Source: Sulfitobacter sp. SK011
GTDB taxonomy: Bacteria > Pseudomonadota > Alphaproteobacteria > Rhodobacterales > Rhodobacteraceae
Reading direction: 5' to 3'
Length of the DNA stretch: 64,000 nt
Assembly (NCBI RefSeq): GCF_003352065.1
Contig: NZ_CP025803.1
Location: 4,022,001-4,086,000 of the forward strand
Shown here: positions 1 to 10,521 of the stretch, piece by piece
Layout: each line of letters starts with the position of its first letter
Numbering within the stretch: position 1 is the first letter of the stretch
Notes under the pieces: generated by a model
Told to the model about the DNA's origin: nothing
The model's input: only the letters and a program-made list of their open reading frames with translations
The model's database searches: none
Position numbers and translations under genes: made by a program

Positions 1-1
1 C

Positions 2-247
2 GGCGACAAGCTCAAGGAGAAGGTTGAAGGCCTTGCAGCAGAGGCCTCCGTGCGCCGCATTCGCATAAAGGAGCCTGACGGCGACATCGCAGTCGATATT
101 CCATTGACGGTTGGGGCCGTGGCGGGCGGCGCAATTGCACTTGCAGCACCCATTTTGGCTCTGATCGGCGTCATCGCGGCATTCTTTGCCAAGGTGAAGG
201 TAGAGATTGTCCGAGAGGAAGCAGACAAAAAAGAGACCAAGAGCTAA
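2..247 (+). CDS. DUF4342 domain protein, 3' part
   Basis: The open frame runs in from the left edge without a stop, so this is the C-terminal part of a longer gene. A GTG at position 50 is an internal codon rather than the real start. The visible 81 residues contain a basic strand ('VRRIRIKEPDGD'), a proline-preceded stretch ('VDIPLTVGAVAGG'), one strongly hydrophobic segment (about residues 36-63) and a charged tail. This order of 'RIRIK...G...IPLTVG', membrane segment and short charged tail is what I know from the DUF4342 family, small membrane proteins of unknown function. The gene converges on the minus-strand operon, with a stem-loop between them. The family call is from pattern memory; the function is unknown. 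Confidence 0.6.
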   Translation, partial: GDKLKEKVEGLAAEASVRRIRIKEPDGDIAVDIPLTVGAVAGGAIALAAPILALIGVIAAFFAKVKVEIVREEADKKETKS

Positions 248-267
248 GCTCTCGAGCCTGCCAACCT

Positions 268-293
268 ATGCGGTCACCCTAAGGTGGCCGCAT
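268..293. terminator. Bidirectional stem-loop between convergent genes
   Basis: Arms ATGCGGTCACC (268-278) and GGTGGCCGCAT (283-293) pair over 11 positions with one G-U wobble and a 4-base loop. There is no clear T-run on either side. The position exactly between two convergent genes supports a shared terminator. Confidence 0.6.
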
Positions 294-296
294 GAT

Positions 297-560
297 CTAA
301 AAGCCTGTGCTGTCCTCCAGAAACCGTTCCAGCAGACCGGGGCAAAGCGCCCTGATATCCTGTGACAACGCCTGTGCGCCATCGGCCTTGTAGGATTGGA
401 GGTGCCGCTCTGGACCGGTCCTGATCAGGATGAAAACCGGCTGTTTTGTCCCATGAAAAGCAAGGCCCGCTCTGCCACCGTGACACCCGACCTTGATGCC
501 GGATATAACGCCAACCGGCCCGGCAGCCGTCACAAACATCTTGTCCAGCACATACCTCAT
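297..560 (-). CDS. Small hypothetical protein coupled to DUF2953 gene
   Basis: This is an 87-residue protein that I do not recognise. The chosen ATG at 560 overlaps the TGA of the upstream DUF2953 gene as ATGA, a usual translational-coupling arrangement. A longer version starting at 644 would overlap that gene by nearly 90 bases and is less likely. The N-terminal half is glycine- and valine-rich and mildly hydrophobic ('VTAAGPVGVISGIKVG'). The C-terminal half is polar and looks like normal protein ('ALSQDIRALCPGLLERFLE'). It is the last gene of the GerW-DUF2953 operon before the convergent terminator. No function is proposed. Confidence 0.6.
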   Translation of the reverse strand: MRYVLDKMFVTAAGPVGVISGIKVGCHGGRAGLAFHGTKQPVFILIRTGPERHLQSYKADGAQALSQDIRALCPGLLERFLEDSTGF

Positions 561-1111
561 CGCGCTGGCCCAAAGACCTGCCAAACAAAACGCAACAACG
601 GCAAAGCCAGCGCAATGGGTCTGACCCTGAAGGTCGCCTCGCAAAAGCCTTCCAGACAGGGGCCATCAAAGACGGGTTCAAGGCGAATGCATGAACCCGT
701 CCCATATATCACTGGTGTCAAAAGGCCGAAAATCTGCCCGGTGTCCGCCGGATCGCCCAGACCAAAGACAGCCTCTGCGCGCAGCCGCTCAAAATGAATG
801 AGGCGCAGCAGGGATGCGACAAGGCGCAGGGCCTCTGACCCAAAGAGCACCCGCATTCCGGTGCGGCGTTTCTTCGACTTCTCGGGTGCCTCGTTGTTTT
901 TTTGGGCGGGTTTGGGTTTTCGCGGCCGGTTGCTGTCAAGGATCGTGATGCGGGGGCCATGGCCCCCTAAAGGTCGCGCGCTCAGCAAAAACCGCAGGGC
1001 CTGATGTCGGCTGAGCCGGAAGTCCATCAAAACCGGCAAACTCAGCAGCACCATCACCAGAACAAGCAACAGCGCAAACGTGGCCCCCAAAATGATCAGC
1101 ACCACAGACAT
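557..1111 (-). CDS. DUF2953 domain protein (YtfI-like)
   Basis: A 184-residue protein that starts with one strong membrane segment (residues about 3-28, 'VVLIILGATFALLLVLVMVLL'-type). A basic lysine/arginine/proline-rich linker follows (about 60-85), then a soluble part with 'VLFGSEALRLVASLLRLIHF' and 'FGLGDPADTGQIFG'. The 'GLGDPADTG' element after a short helical stretch is typical of DUF2953, the family of Bacillus YtfI. It starts six bases after the stop of the GerW-like gene, the same pairing as ytfI-ytfJ in Bacillus. The likely place is the cytoplasmic membrane. Biochemical function is unknown, and nothing else in this window points to sporulation. Confidence 0.7.
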   Translation of the reverse strand: MSVVLIILGATFALLLVLVMVLLSLPVLMDFRLSRHQALRFLLSARPLGGHGPRITILDSNRPRKPKPAQKNNEAPEKSKKRRTGMRVLFGSEALRLVASLLRLIHFERLRAEAVFGLGDPADTGQIFGLLTPVIYGTGSCIRLEPVFDGPCLEGFCEATFRVRPIALALPLLRFVWQVFGPAR

Positions 1112-1116
1112 GACGC

Positions 1117-1470
1117 TCAGGCGTCCTTTGCCTTCTCAGGCTTTTTCCCACGATCCATGGCAAGCGTGACTGCCTGCCCCACAACTTCGGCCACATTCGT
1201 GACAGCCCCTTTGACAGCCTCCACCCGAGCACCGTGATCATCAAAGATGATCGCGCCCAGTGGTTTGATCCCGCCGCCTGCCCCGGTGCCGCTGCCCGCT
1301 CCGGATTTACCACCCGAGTTGCCCCCAGCCCCAAATCCGAAGCCATAGCTGACAATTGGAATAACGGTTGATCCTTCGCGCTCAATCGGGTCGCCCAAAA
1401 CATTCTTGGCGTTCAGCAATTTATCCAATTCTTCGACTGTTCCTTTCAAAAGGCGTTCGACATCTTCCAT
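1117..1470 (-). CDS. GerW/YtfJ family protein
   Basis: A 117-residue protein. The start at 1470 follows AGGAG at a good distance; the longer reading frame upstream lacks a ribosome site. The protein has an N-terminal helix ('MEDVERLLKGTVEELDKLL'), the segment 'VLGDPIEREGSTVIPIVSYG', a glycine/serine-rich loop ('GAGGNSGGKSGAGSGTGAGG'), then 'GAIIFDDHGARVEAV' and a charged tail. This order, with 'G.pi...g.tviPv..v..gfgaG' and the Gly-rich loop, is the GerW (YtfJ) family signature. Family members occur in spore formers, where YtfJ is a spore protein, and also in many bacteria that do not form spores. It is first in a three-gene operon with the DUF2953 gene. Confidence 0.8.
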   Translation of the reverse strand: MEDVERLLKGTVEELDKLLNAKNVLGDPIEREGSTVIPIVSYGFGFGAGGNSGGKSGAGSGTGAGGGIKPLGAIIFDDHGARVEAVKGAVTNVAEVVGQAVTLAMDRGKKPEKAKDA

Positions 1471-1605
1471 GGTATTCTCCTCATGTGATTGTCCTTTGAC
1501 AGGACATATCAGCGGATTCCCCACTGCGGATTGATCTTGATCAGCCGCCGCAAACACAAAGTTCTTATGCTTTTCCCAATCGGAGTCAGTTGAAATGGGG
1601 TGCGC

Positions 1606-3347
<1,742 letters not shown>

Positions 3348-3351
<4 letters not shown>

Positions 3352-5351
3352 CCGTCACAAACCTCAAACCCAGCCTTGATCACGCTCACGTCCGCGCGCT
3401 GCTCAGGGGTATGATCCGCATTCGCCGCTTTGAGGACAAATGCGCAGAGCTTTATACGCAGGAGAAAATCCGCGGCTTTCTGCACCTCTACGACGGCGAG
3501 GAAGCCATCGCTGCAGGGATCATTCCGCTGCTGGATCCGAAAGACCGGATTGTCGCCACCTACCGTGAACACGGCCACGCGCTGGCGCGGGGTGTGCCGA
3601 TGGGGACGGTGCTGGCGGAAATGTATGGAAAGGCCGAAGGGTGCGCCGGTGGGCGCGGTGGGTCGATGCATCTGTTCAGCAAGGACCACAACTTTTATGG
3701 CGGCAATGCGATTGTGGGCGGCGGGCTGCCCATGGCGGTGGGATTGGGGCTGGCTGATCAGATGTCCCAAAGCGAGGGCGTAACCGTCTGTTTCTTTGGC
3801 GAAGGGGCCGTGGCTGAAGGAGAGTTTCACGAGAGCATGAATCTGGCCGCGCTCTGGAATTTGCCAGTGCTGTTTGTCTGCGAAAACAACGGCTATGCCA
3901 TGGGTTCTGCCATCGGCATCACTGAATCCCAAACGGAAGTCTGTGCCAAGGCCCGCAGCTACAATATGGTGGCCGAACAGGCGGATGGCATGGATATTGT
4001 CGCCGTAGAAGCCGCCGCCCGGCGCGCGCTCAAATCCATCACAGACACCGGGAAACCCTTTTTCCTTGAATGCCAGACCTACCGGTTCAGGCCCCACTCC
4101 ATGTTTGACGCACAGCTTTACCGTTCCAAGGAAGAAGTGGCAGAATGGCGCAAGCGTGGCCCGATCGTGCGGTTTCAGAACTGGCTGGAAGAGGCACGGC
4201 TTATGCACCCCGAAGAGGTTGCGCAGATCATCACCGAAGTCGACGCAGAAATCACAGAGGCCGTCGCCTTTGCCGAAGCCGCAAACGATGAACCCGTCGA
4301 AACGCTGACCCGCTATGTCACCGCGACAGACCGGCCTGCTCCGCCCGACCTGATCGAACCGGGCACACTGAGGACCAGCACCTACCGTGACGCAGCACGT
4401 GCTGGCATCATTGATGCGATGACCCGCGATGACCGCGTTTTCCTGATGGGCGAGGACGTCGGTCGATATGGCGGATGTTATGCGGTCAGCAAGGGGTTGC
4501 TTGATCAATTCGGGCCGGACCGCATCCGCGACACGCCGCTGTCAGAATCCGGCTTCACCGGCGCAGGCATCGGGGCGGCCATGGCTGGCATGCGCCCGAT
4601 TGTCGAGTTGATGACGGTCAACTTCTCCCTTCTGGCGCTGGATCAGATCCTGAACACCGCTGCAACCATGCGACATATGTCCAACAATCAGTTTGGCGTG
4701 CCGCTGGTGATCCGCATGGCCACTGGTGCCGGCAAACAGCTCGCAGCACAGCATTCGCACAGCCTTGAGGGGTGGTATGCCCATATTCCGGGCCTGCGCG
4801 TGCTGGCACCGGCCACCGTTGCGGATGCGCGCGGCATGCTCTGGACGGCCCTGCAAGACCCCGATCCGGTGCTGATCTTTGAAAACGTGATGCTTTACAA
4901 TACCGAAGGTGCGCTGGCGGAAAACGCTGGCCCGGTTGACATCAGCCATGCCACGCTGCGCCATGTGGGTCATGACCTCAGCATCATCACCTATGGCGGA
5001 TCGCTGCCCAAAGCGTTGAGTGCAGCGCAGGCCCTTGGCTATGATGGAATTTCTGCTGATGTGATCGACCTGCGCAGCCTGCGCCCGCTGGATATGGACA
5101 CGATCCTGAAATCCGTGCGCAAGACACGCCGCGCCCTGATTGTCGATGAAGGCTGGAAATCCGGCAGCCTTGCCGCCGAAATCGGGATGCGACTGGCGGA
5201 GGAGGCGTTTTTTGACCTCGATGCGCCGCTTGCGCGGGTCTGCAGCGAAGAAGTCCCAATCCCCTATGCGCAGCATTTGGAACAGGCCGCACTTCCGCAA
5301 AGTGACAAAATCATCGCCGCCGCGAAAGCACTGATGCAGGCCAAACCATGA
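3348..5351 (+). CDS. 2-oxoacid dehydrogenase E1, alpha-beta fusion
   Basis: A 667-residue thiamine-diphosphate enzyme that joins both E1 subunits in one chain: alpha at about 1-325 and beta at about 340-667. E1 decarboxylates a 2-oxoacid and loads the acyl group on the E2 lipoyl arm. The alpha part has '[15 protein letters not shown]', 'GRGGSMHLF' and the TPP-binding stretch '[10 protein letters not shown]...CENNGYAMG' (the usual GDG is GEG here). The beta part has '[12 protein letters not shown]', '[20 protein letters not shown]' and '[14 protein letters not shown]'. Many bacterial relatives (PDH, acetoin dehydrogenase) have two genes. It overlaps both neighbours by four bases. No E3 (lipoamide dehydrogenase) gene is present here, so E3 must be shared from elsewhere. 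Pyruvate, acetoin or another short oxoacid are all possible substrates. Confidence 0.88.
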
Positions 5352-6559
5352 GCATCTTTGTCATGCCTTCACTGGGTGCGGACATGGAGGCCGGAACGTT
5401 GGTTGAACAGCTGATCGCGGCGGGTGAGCCGGTCCGTCACGGTGATGTCATCGCGGCTGTGGAAACCCAGAAAGGCGTGATCGAAATTGAAGCGTTCGAG
5501 GACGGGCTACTGCAAGACTGGCTGGTCGAGATCGGCACGCAGGTGCCGGTTGGCGCGCCGCTGGCGCTGATCCGCGCGCCCGGTGAGGCAGCGTTGGCGG
5601 TTCCAGAGGCCCCTGTGCCGACTCAACCAGCCTCCCCCAAAATGTCCATCCCGGAAGAAACCCCGGCAGATCCTGCACCGCAGGTGGTGCCGCAAACACA
5701 GCCCACACCTGCGACCGAGACCCCGCAACAGGGCCTGCGCGCCTCGCCCGCAGCACGGCGGCTCGCAAGTCAAAAGGGCATTGATATCTCAAAGGTCTCC
5801 GCCGGGGCAGACGGCATCATCACCCGCGCGGATGTGGAAGGATTTTCTGATACGGACACCGCCACTGCTGGCCCGGGCACCACCGCTGCTACGCCAGACA
5901 TGCGCAGTGCCATCGCCGCCGCAATGTCGCGGGCCAAACGCGAGATCCCGCATTATTACCTGTCCCACCAGATCGACCTGACCGCCGCTGACCAGTTCCT
6001 GCGCCGTGAAAACGCCGACCGCCCGCCTGCCGACAGGCTTTTGATGAGCGCGCTTTTTGCCAAGGCCACAGCCAAGGCACTTGCCAAATTCCCCGAATTC
6101 AACGGCCACTACGCCGATGGCATCTTCACCCCCAAAGACGCGGTCCACCTTGGTATAGCGATTCATATCCGCAGTGGCGGGCTGGTGGCCCCTGCTTTGT
6201 TTGACACACAATCCCGCCCCCTCGACGGGCTGATGTCAGACCTGCGCGATTTGGTCACGCGAGTGCGTGAGGGGCGTTTCAGGGCGCGCGAACTGTCCGA
6301 GGCGACAATCACACTGACCAATATGGGCGAGCGCGGGGTCGATCAGCTGTTTGGCGTGATCTACCCGCCGCAAGTCGCCATTGTCGGGCTTGGCACGCCG
6401 CGCCTCTGCCCAATGGTGCACGACGGAAAAGTTGCTGCGCGGCTTGGCTGTACCTGTACGCTTTCGGCCGATCACAGGGTCAGTGACGGGCATCGCGGGG
6501 CGCTTTTCCTGCGGGCCATCGACAAGCACCTGCAACATCTCGAAGGGCTGAACAAATGA
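5348..6559 (+). CDS. Dihydrolipoamide acyltransferase E2
   Basis: A 403-residue E2 component with one lipoyl domain (residues 1-76, attachment lysine K42 in '[12 protein letters not shown]'), a proline/alanine linker, a peripheral subunit-binding domain (about 131-166, '[17 protein letters not shown]') and a catalytic acyltransferase domain (about 175-403). The catalytic motif '[13 protein letters not shown]' keeps the His and Asp of the usual HxxxDG. The protein takes the acyl group from E1 and normally passes it to CoA. It overlaps E1 (ATGA) and the following ACP gene (ATGA), so all are probably made together. The ACP next door makes it possible that the acyl acceptor is not only CoA; this is inference. 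Confidence 0.9.
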   Translation: MSIFVMPSLGADMEAGTLVEQLIAAGEPVRHGDVIAAVETQKGVIEIEAFEDGLLQDWLVEIGTQVPVGAPLALIRAPGEAALAVPEAPVPTQPASPKMSIPEETPADPAPQVVPQTQPTPATETPQQGLRASPAARRLASQKGIDISKVSAGADGIITRADVEGFSDTDTATAGPGTTAATPDMRSAIAAAMSRAKREIPHYYLSHQIDLTAADQFLRRENADRPPADRLLMSALFAKATAKALAKFPEFNGHYADGIFTPKDAVHLGIAIHIRSGGLVAPALFDTQSRPLDGLMSDLRDLVTRVREGRFRARELSEATITLTNMGERGVDQLFGVIYPPQVAIVGLGTPRLCPMVHDGKVAARLGCTCTLSADHRVSDGHRGALFLRAIDKHLQHLEGLNK

Positions 6560-6801
6560 CACCTCATCAAACCGCTGTTGCCGAGGCATTGCGCCGCATC
6601 GCCCCGGACATTGACGTGACGCAGATCGACCAAACCGGCGATCTGCGCGAGGAATTTGACATCGATTCGATGGATTTTCTGAAGCTCGTCACAGCGCTGT
6701 CTGAGCGTTATGGCATGGACATGCCCGAAGCCGACTATGACCAGATGGGCAGCTTTGACGCGCTGGCGACTTACCTGGCGCAACACTCCGGTCAGGATTG
6801 A
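6556..6801 (+). CDS. Acyl carrier protein
   Basis: An 81-residue acidic carrier protein. The phosphopantetheine site is Ser38 in 'EEFDIDSMDFLKLV', matching the DSx motif of acyl or peptidyl carrier proteins. The helices around it ('TAVAEALRRIAPDID', 'DALATYLAQ') fit the four-helix fold. It is the last gene of the synthetase-E1-E2-ACP operon, overlapping E2 by four bases. It is clearly not the housekeeping fatty-acid ACP, since no fab gene is nearby. Its presence suggests that an acyl group made by the E1/E2 pair or by the ligase is held on a pantetheine arm. Which enzyme uses it is not visible. Confidence 0.88.
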   Translation: MTPHQTAVAEALRRIAPDIDVTQIDQTGDLREEFDIDSMDFLKLVTALSERYGMDMPEADYDQMGSFDALATYLAQHSGQD

Positions 6802-6804
6802 TCC

Positions 6805-8232
6805 TCATGAACCCTGCCTCACCGGATGCGTCAGAGCGATCCCTCTCAGCGCATCAAGCACCTTTTGGCCCAGCAAGGCGACCTCGCACTGCGTGCCTGC
6901 AAAACTCAGCACGTTTGCCGATGAAGCGTCGGCATTGCCGGGGGGTGACAAAAGGATCGATCCCCCCTCAAACGGTTTCCCCCGGTAAAGCAGCCCGCGC
7001 AAGGCTCTTATCGCCTGCGCAGTTTCAATAGGGCCACCGGGGATTTTTTCCTGAATGATCATCATGCCTTCTGAGACATGTTCGGTGTCTAACGAATTCA
7101 GGATCGCCAGCGGAATCGAAACCCCGCTCCACCGGCCGTTGCATTCAATCCAGTGGATCGAGACCGGATCACCAGCGCACAGGACTGCATCAAAACTGCA
7201 CCTACCGTAGTAGCCAAGGCGCTGCAGCACATGCGAGATCTGCAGCGCCTGTGTCACCAGAATATCCTGCACCTCTTCTGGAAGGGTTGAGCGCGTCGCC
7301 CCAACAAAAGCCGCCGCAGCGCCAAAAACTCTCTGCTCGAACACCCCATGCGCTTCGGGCGCGCCCTCTCCATTCAGCGGAATCCACAGTTGCACCGAGG
7401 GGCTGCACGTCACATGAGAATCCCAGACACCCACCAGGATCGGGTAGCTGTCATCCCAGCCAGTGCTGTGCAGCCGGTCCATCAGCAATGCCTCGACCTG
7501 CGCAGCCGTGAGGGTGGCCAGCGTGTCCCGGTCCAGCCGGATGTTGCCTGCCGACCCTGCGCTGTCGGGAACCTTAACGATCACTTGCTCTCCGTGTTTG
7601 CTGAGGTGCAGGATCTGCGCGGCGGCGGCTTTTGGGCCAAAGGCGGACATCGTGGGCGGCACCGCGCAGGTACCAATGACGGCCTTAACCAATTGCGCAA
7701 ACCACAGTTTGTCATTGACCCGTGCGCTGATACGCGGCGCGGGCCCGTTGACATGAACAACGCACCCTGCCCGCGCTGCAATGCACTGTGCAAGATGCCA
7801 GATCGTCCCGGTTGTCAGATAGGACGTTATCGTCAGACCACCATGTTGCTTTGCCACATCCGCCAACTTTTTCAACAGCGGCTCTGACGTGAAAGCCTGT
7901 TTCGCCACCGGGTCGGCACTGGCCGTATCCGCCTCCAAAAAAGTGATGCCATCCAGACCACGGAAATCCTTGAGGTAGATTTCAAACCGGGGGTCCCGCT
8001 TGCGCACCAGAACCACGTCGCCCGGTTTTGCGAGATGCGCCATACGATGATCCAGAAATGAATTGCGCGCGGACCGCATCAGGCTGATCTCGGAGGGGTC
8101 CCCGATCAGCAGGGACGGACCCGCCCCACTGCCCTGCGCCACCAACGGACCGAAATCCAGTGACGACAGCAATGCAGGCTCATCCGCCAGCAGCCGATCC
8201 GCAATATCGCCCTTCTCTAGCGTGTCAGACAT
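6805..8232 (-). CDS. PGM1-like ATP-grasp ligase
   Basis: A 475-residue protein. The start at 8232 (MSDTLEKGD...) is preferred to a longer frame because the extra N-terminal part overlaps the upstream promoter region and looks non-coding. The N-terminal part has a 'pre-ATP-grasp' look ('SLLIGDPSEISLMRSAR', 'LAKPGDVVLVRKRDPRFE'). It is followed by an ATP-grasp-type region: 'EQVIVKVPDSAGSAGN' for nucleotide-binding lysine and loop, 'HSTGWDDSYPILVGVW', and 'SIHWIECNGRWSGVSIPLAI' with the Mg-binding E-x-N. Relatives such as Streptomyces PGM1 join an amino acid or acid to an amine or peptide. It is convergent with the ACP gene and stands alone, so its partner and product are unknown. The family call is moderate. 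Confidence 0.6.
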   Translation of the reverse strand: MSDTLEKGDIADRLLADEPALLSSLDFGPLVAQGSGAGPSLLIGDPSEISLMRSARNSFLDHRMAHLAKPGDVVLVRKRDPRFEIYLKDFRGLDGITFLEADTASADPVAKQAFTSEPLLKKLADVAKQHGGLTITSYLTTGTIWHLAQCIAARAGCVVHVNGPAPRISARVNDKLWFAQLVKAVIGTCAVPPTMSAFGPKAAAAQILHLSKHGEQVIVKVPDSAGSAGNIRLDRDTLATLTAAQVEALLMDRLHSTGWDDSYPILVGVWDSHVTCSPSVQLWIPLNGEGAPEAHGVFEQRVFGAAAAFVGATRSTLPEEVQDILVTQALQISHVLQRLGYYGRCSFDAVLCAGDPVSIHWIECNGRWSGVSIPLAILNSLDTEHVSEGMMIIQEKIPGGPIETAQAIRALRGLLYRGKPFEGGSILLSPPGNADASSANVLSFAGTQCEVALLGQKVLDALRGIALTHPVRQGS

Positions 8233-8358
8233 GCACACCCTTTCCCAAAACCACAGTTTCGCGAAAATAACCCAGCATCCTTGCTCCGAACTGATCCAGA
8301 TCATGCCGGCCCGTACTGAGCCGCTATTCTGCGTCTACCCAAATACAGGAGCAACAGA

Positions 8359-9180
8359 ATGTGCCGTCTCTATGCCATGCATGCCAATGAACCCACGCGC
8401 GTGGAATGCGGATTGGTCAAGGCCCAGAACGCCCTGATGCAGCAAAGTAAGGGCGACATGCAGGGCTATGCCCATGGCCACGGCTGGGGCGTCGCGGATT
8501 ACAACAACGGCCTGCCGCTGCTTGAAAAGCAGACTTGGGCGGCCTTTCATGGCGAGCATTTCGCACGCAATGCGGCGCGCATCTACGCCCGCACCGTGGT
8601 TGCCCATGTCCGCCGCGCCACCGTTGGCGGCACCAGCATGGAAAATACCCACCCGTTTCATCACGGAAAATGGATTTTTGCCCACAACGGTACCGTGCCC
8701 AATTTTGACCTTGTCCGCCCGTTGATACTTGAACACATGGACCCGCTCCACCGCAGCGAAATTGCGGGCACCACCGATAGCGAACATGTATTCCGCTATC
8801 TGCTGAGCCTGTTTCTGCGCCACCCCGAGCGGGGTCTTAAAACCGTGGTGGGACAGGGGCTGGAACAGATCATCAAATGGTCCGAACGGATTAATCCCAA
8901 GGCGCGTGTGGGGCTCAACATTGTGCTGACGGACGGTGAACACGTGATCGGATCGCGCTTCAATCGCTCGCTGCATTATTTGGTGCGCGACCATCTCTTT
9001 GACTGCCCGATCTGCGGCAAACCGCATGTGCATCACAACCCCAGGACCGCCTATCAATCTGTCGAAATCGCCTCCGAACCGGTGACCCTGAACGAAGACT
9101 GGTACGAGGTGCCCAACAAAACGCTTTACACCATCGCCGAGGACTTTCGGCTGGACATGGAACCACTGGCCCACGGCTAG
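8359..9180 (+). CDS. Class II glutamine amidotransferase
   Basis: A 273-residue N-terminal-nucleophile hydrolase. Cys2 right after the start Met ('MCRLYAMHANEP') is the expected catalytic nucleophile. Other family features are 'GYAHGHGWGVADY', 'RTVVAHVRRATVGG' (glutamine binding) and 'HPFHHGKWIFAHNGTVPNF'. This is the YafJ/EgtC-like stand-alone type, which releases ammonia or hydrolyses a gamma-glutamyl bond. A C-terminal 'CPICGKPHVHH' cluster looks like a small metal site and is not a usual part of this family. AGGAG lies just before the ATG. No synthase partner is adjacent, so the substrate is unknown. Confidence 0.8.
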   Translation: MCRLYAMHANEPTRVECGLVKAQNALMQQSKGDMQGYAHGHGWGVADYNNGLPLLEKQTWAAFHGEHFARNAARIYARTVVAHVRRATVGGTSMENTHPFHHGKWIFAHNGTVPNFDLVRPLILEHMDPLHRSEIAGTTDSEHVFRYLLSLFLRHPERGLKTVVGQGLEQIIKWSERINPKARVGLNIVLTDGEHVIGSRFNRSLHYLVRDHLFDCPICGKPHVHHNPRTAYQSVEIASEPVTLNEDWYEVPNKTLYTIAEDFRLDMEPLAHG

Positions 9181-9258
9181 GGTCAGCAACAATGCCCCAC
9201 CCCGCCGCTGCCAAGTCACACACTACGTCCCACCCCCTTTTGAATGAGGAGAAATCAC

Positions 9259-9765
9259 ATGCAAACCAACGCCTTTCCGCGCTACGATGTCAGTGAAGAC
9301 GCCACCTGCTGCTGTCCCCGCTTCAAGCCACAGGGCTGGGACAACCAGACTTTACACTTCGAAAACAAGAAGTTCGTCCGCGCCACCACACGCAGTGCGA
9401 TGCATATTCCCTGGAATATGGGCCAGGTCTTTACACGCGTGCAACAGCACATTGAAGAAGCCGGGGCCGCCGATCCGGAAACCGAAATTGTCCTCAGCAG
9501 CGATCTGTCCCCCTGGGAGGCGGAGCATTTCTTTGCAGTCGAGCGCGACGTTGAGGGCGAAGAGATGACCACGCTTTCGGGTAACTTTTTCACCCGTGTC
9601 TTTGAGGGGCCCTATCGGCGTGCCAAGGATTTCGAACATGACATGGAAGTGGCCGCAACCGCGATGGGCAAAACCGTCAGACGGGTTTTCTTTTTCTACA
9701 CCACCTGTCCGAAATGCGCCAGGACCTACGGCGAAAACTACATGATTGGCGTGGCCGAAATCTGA
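9259..9765 (+). CDS. Hypothetical protein with CCC and CxxC motifs
   Basis: A 168-residue protein that I do not recognise. The start at 9259 has TGAGGAG upstream; the longer frame from 9244 would include that ribosome site. It has a triple cysteine near the N-terminus ('DATCCCPRFKPQGWD') and a CxxC close to the C-terminus ('TTCPKCARTYGENYM'), which together could hold a metal ion. The centre ('AMHIPWNMGQVFTRVQQHI', 'YRRAKDFEHDMEVAATAMG') is mixed alpha/beta and looks like a compact cytosolic protein. The upstream gene on the same strand also has a CxxC near its end, so the two may be expressed together, 78 bases apart. No function is proposed. Confidence 0.7.
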   Translation: MQTNAFPRYDVSEDATCCCPRFKPQGWDNQTLHFENKKFVRATTRSAMHIPWNMGQVFTRVQQHIEEAGAADPETEIVLSSDLSPWEAEHFFAVERDVEGEEMTTLSGNFFTRVFEGPYRRAKDFEHDMEVAATAMGKTVRRVFFFYTTCPKCARTYGENYMIGVAEI

Positions 9766-9771
9766 CGTCTT

Positions 9772-10521
9772 TCAATCAGCAAGACCCGGCTCCGCACAGG
9801 CCAACGCCAGCTTTTGGGTCGCTGGTGCAGGCGCGACTGACCCGGCCTGCAGGCCATAGATATCGGCGTGACGCACAATCTGGCCTGCCGCATCAGGAAA
9901 GCGCGTGTAATAGCCCAGCTCAACCGGGATCGGCTGTGCGGGCGCGTCAAAAGTGCGCCTGCCATTTGCCAACTGATGAACGCGGTCGATCTCCATATCA
10001 AGCACAAAGGACACCAGCCAATCCCACTGTTGCACCCGCACGCAGCCATGCGACAGCGCGCGGTTTTCCTCTGCAAACAGCTCGCGCCGGTTGGTGTCAT
10101 GCAGATAGACCAGCAATCCCGGCCCCAGCCGCACCGCGGCAAGCCCCAGCGGATTTTTCCGCCCAGGCGGTCTGACATAATCACGGTATTCACCGCTGGC
10201 AATCATTGACGGGGTTGGCCGCCAGGTTGGGCGGAACCGCACGGTTGAAACATGCGTGCTGAGGCGCGGCGTGCGGTGCCACGGTGCGCCCACAATGACC
10301 CGGCTGCGCAAGACCGGTGCGCCATCCTGAAACGCGATCAGTTCGAATGCGGGGATGTTAACCAATATCGCCTTGCCGCTCTGAGGCACGCGGTAGGCAA
10401 TCCCCGCCCGGTCAAGCTGCGCCTGAAAACTGTCTGCCGTGGCGGTGTGTGGCTCTGCCAGCACCAACAGCAGCAGCAAAGCAAGGTTTCTAATTGACCA
10501 TTGAAAAAAGGGATTGCGCAT
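9772..10521 (-). CDS. L,D-transpeptidase, YkuD domain
   Basis: A 249-residue exported protein with a signal peptide (about 1-29, ending 'LAEPHTATA'). The YkuD catalytic motif is 'LHDTNRRELF...RALSHGCVRV', with His and Cys160 of the HxxxSHGCxR pattern. Such enzymes make 3-3 cross-links in peptidoglycan or anchor proteins to it in the periplasm, using a cysteine rather than a penicillin-binding serine. The region before the catalytic motif ('STVRFRPTWRPTPSMIASGE') matches the VarL,D type of proteobacteria. AAGGAG precedes the ATG. The N-terminal 32 bases overlap the end of a small hypothetical gene upstream, which may be in the same transcript. Confidence 0.88.
   Translation of the reverse strand: MRNPFFQWSIRNLALLLLLVLAEPHTATADSFQAQLDRAGIAYRVPQSGKAILVNIPAFELIAFQDGAPVLRSRVIVGAPWHRTPRLSTHVSTVRFRPTWRPTPSMIASGEYRDYVRPPGRKNPLGLAAVRLGPGLLVYLHDTNRRELFAEENRALSHGCVRVQQWDWLVSFVLDMEIDRVHQLANGRRTFDAPAQPIPVELGYYTRFPDAAGQIVRHADIYGLQAGSVAPAPATQKLALACAEPGLAD

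Noticed and set aside
274-797. Open frames opposite and over the DUF2953 gene
   Set aside because: No ribosome site and no protein-like composition; shadow frames of the minus-strand operon.
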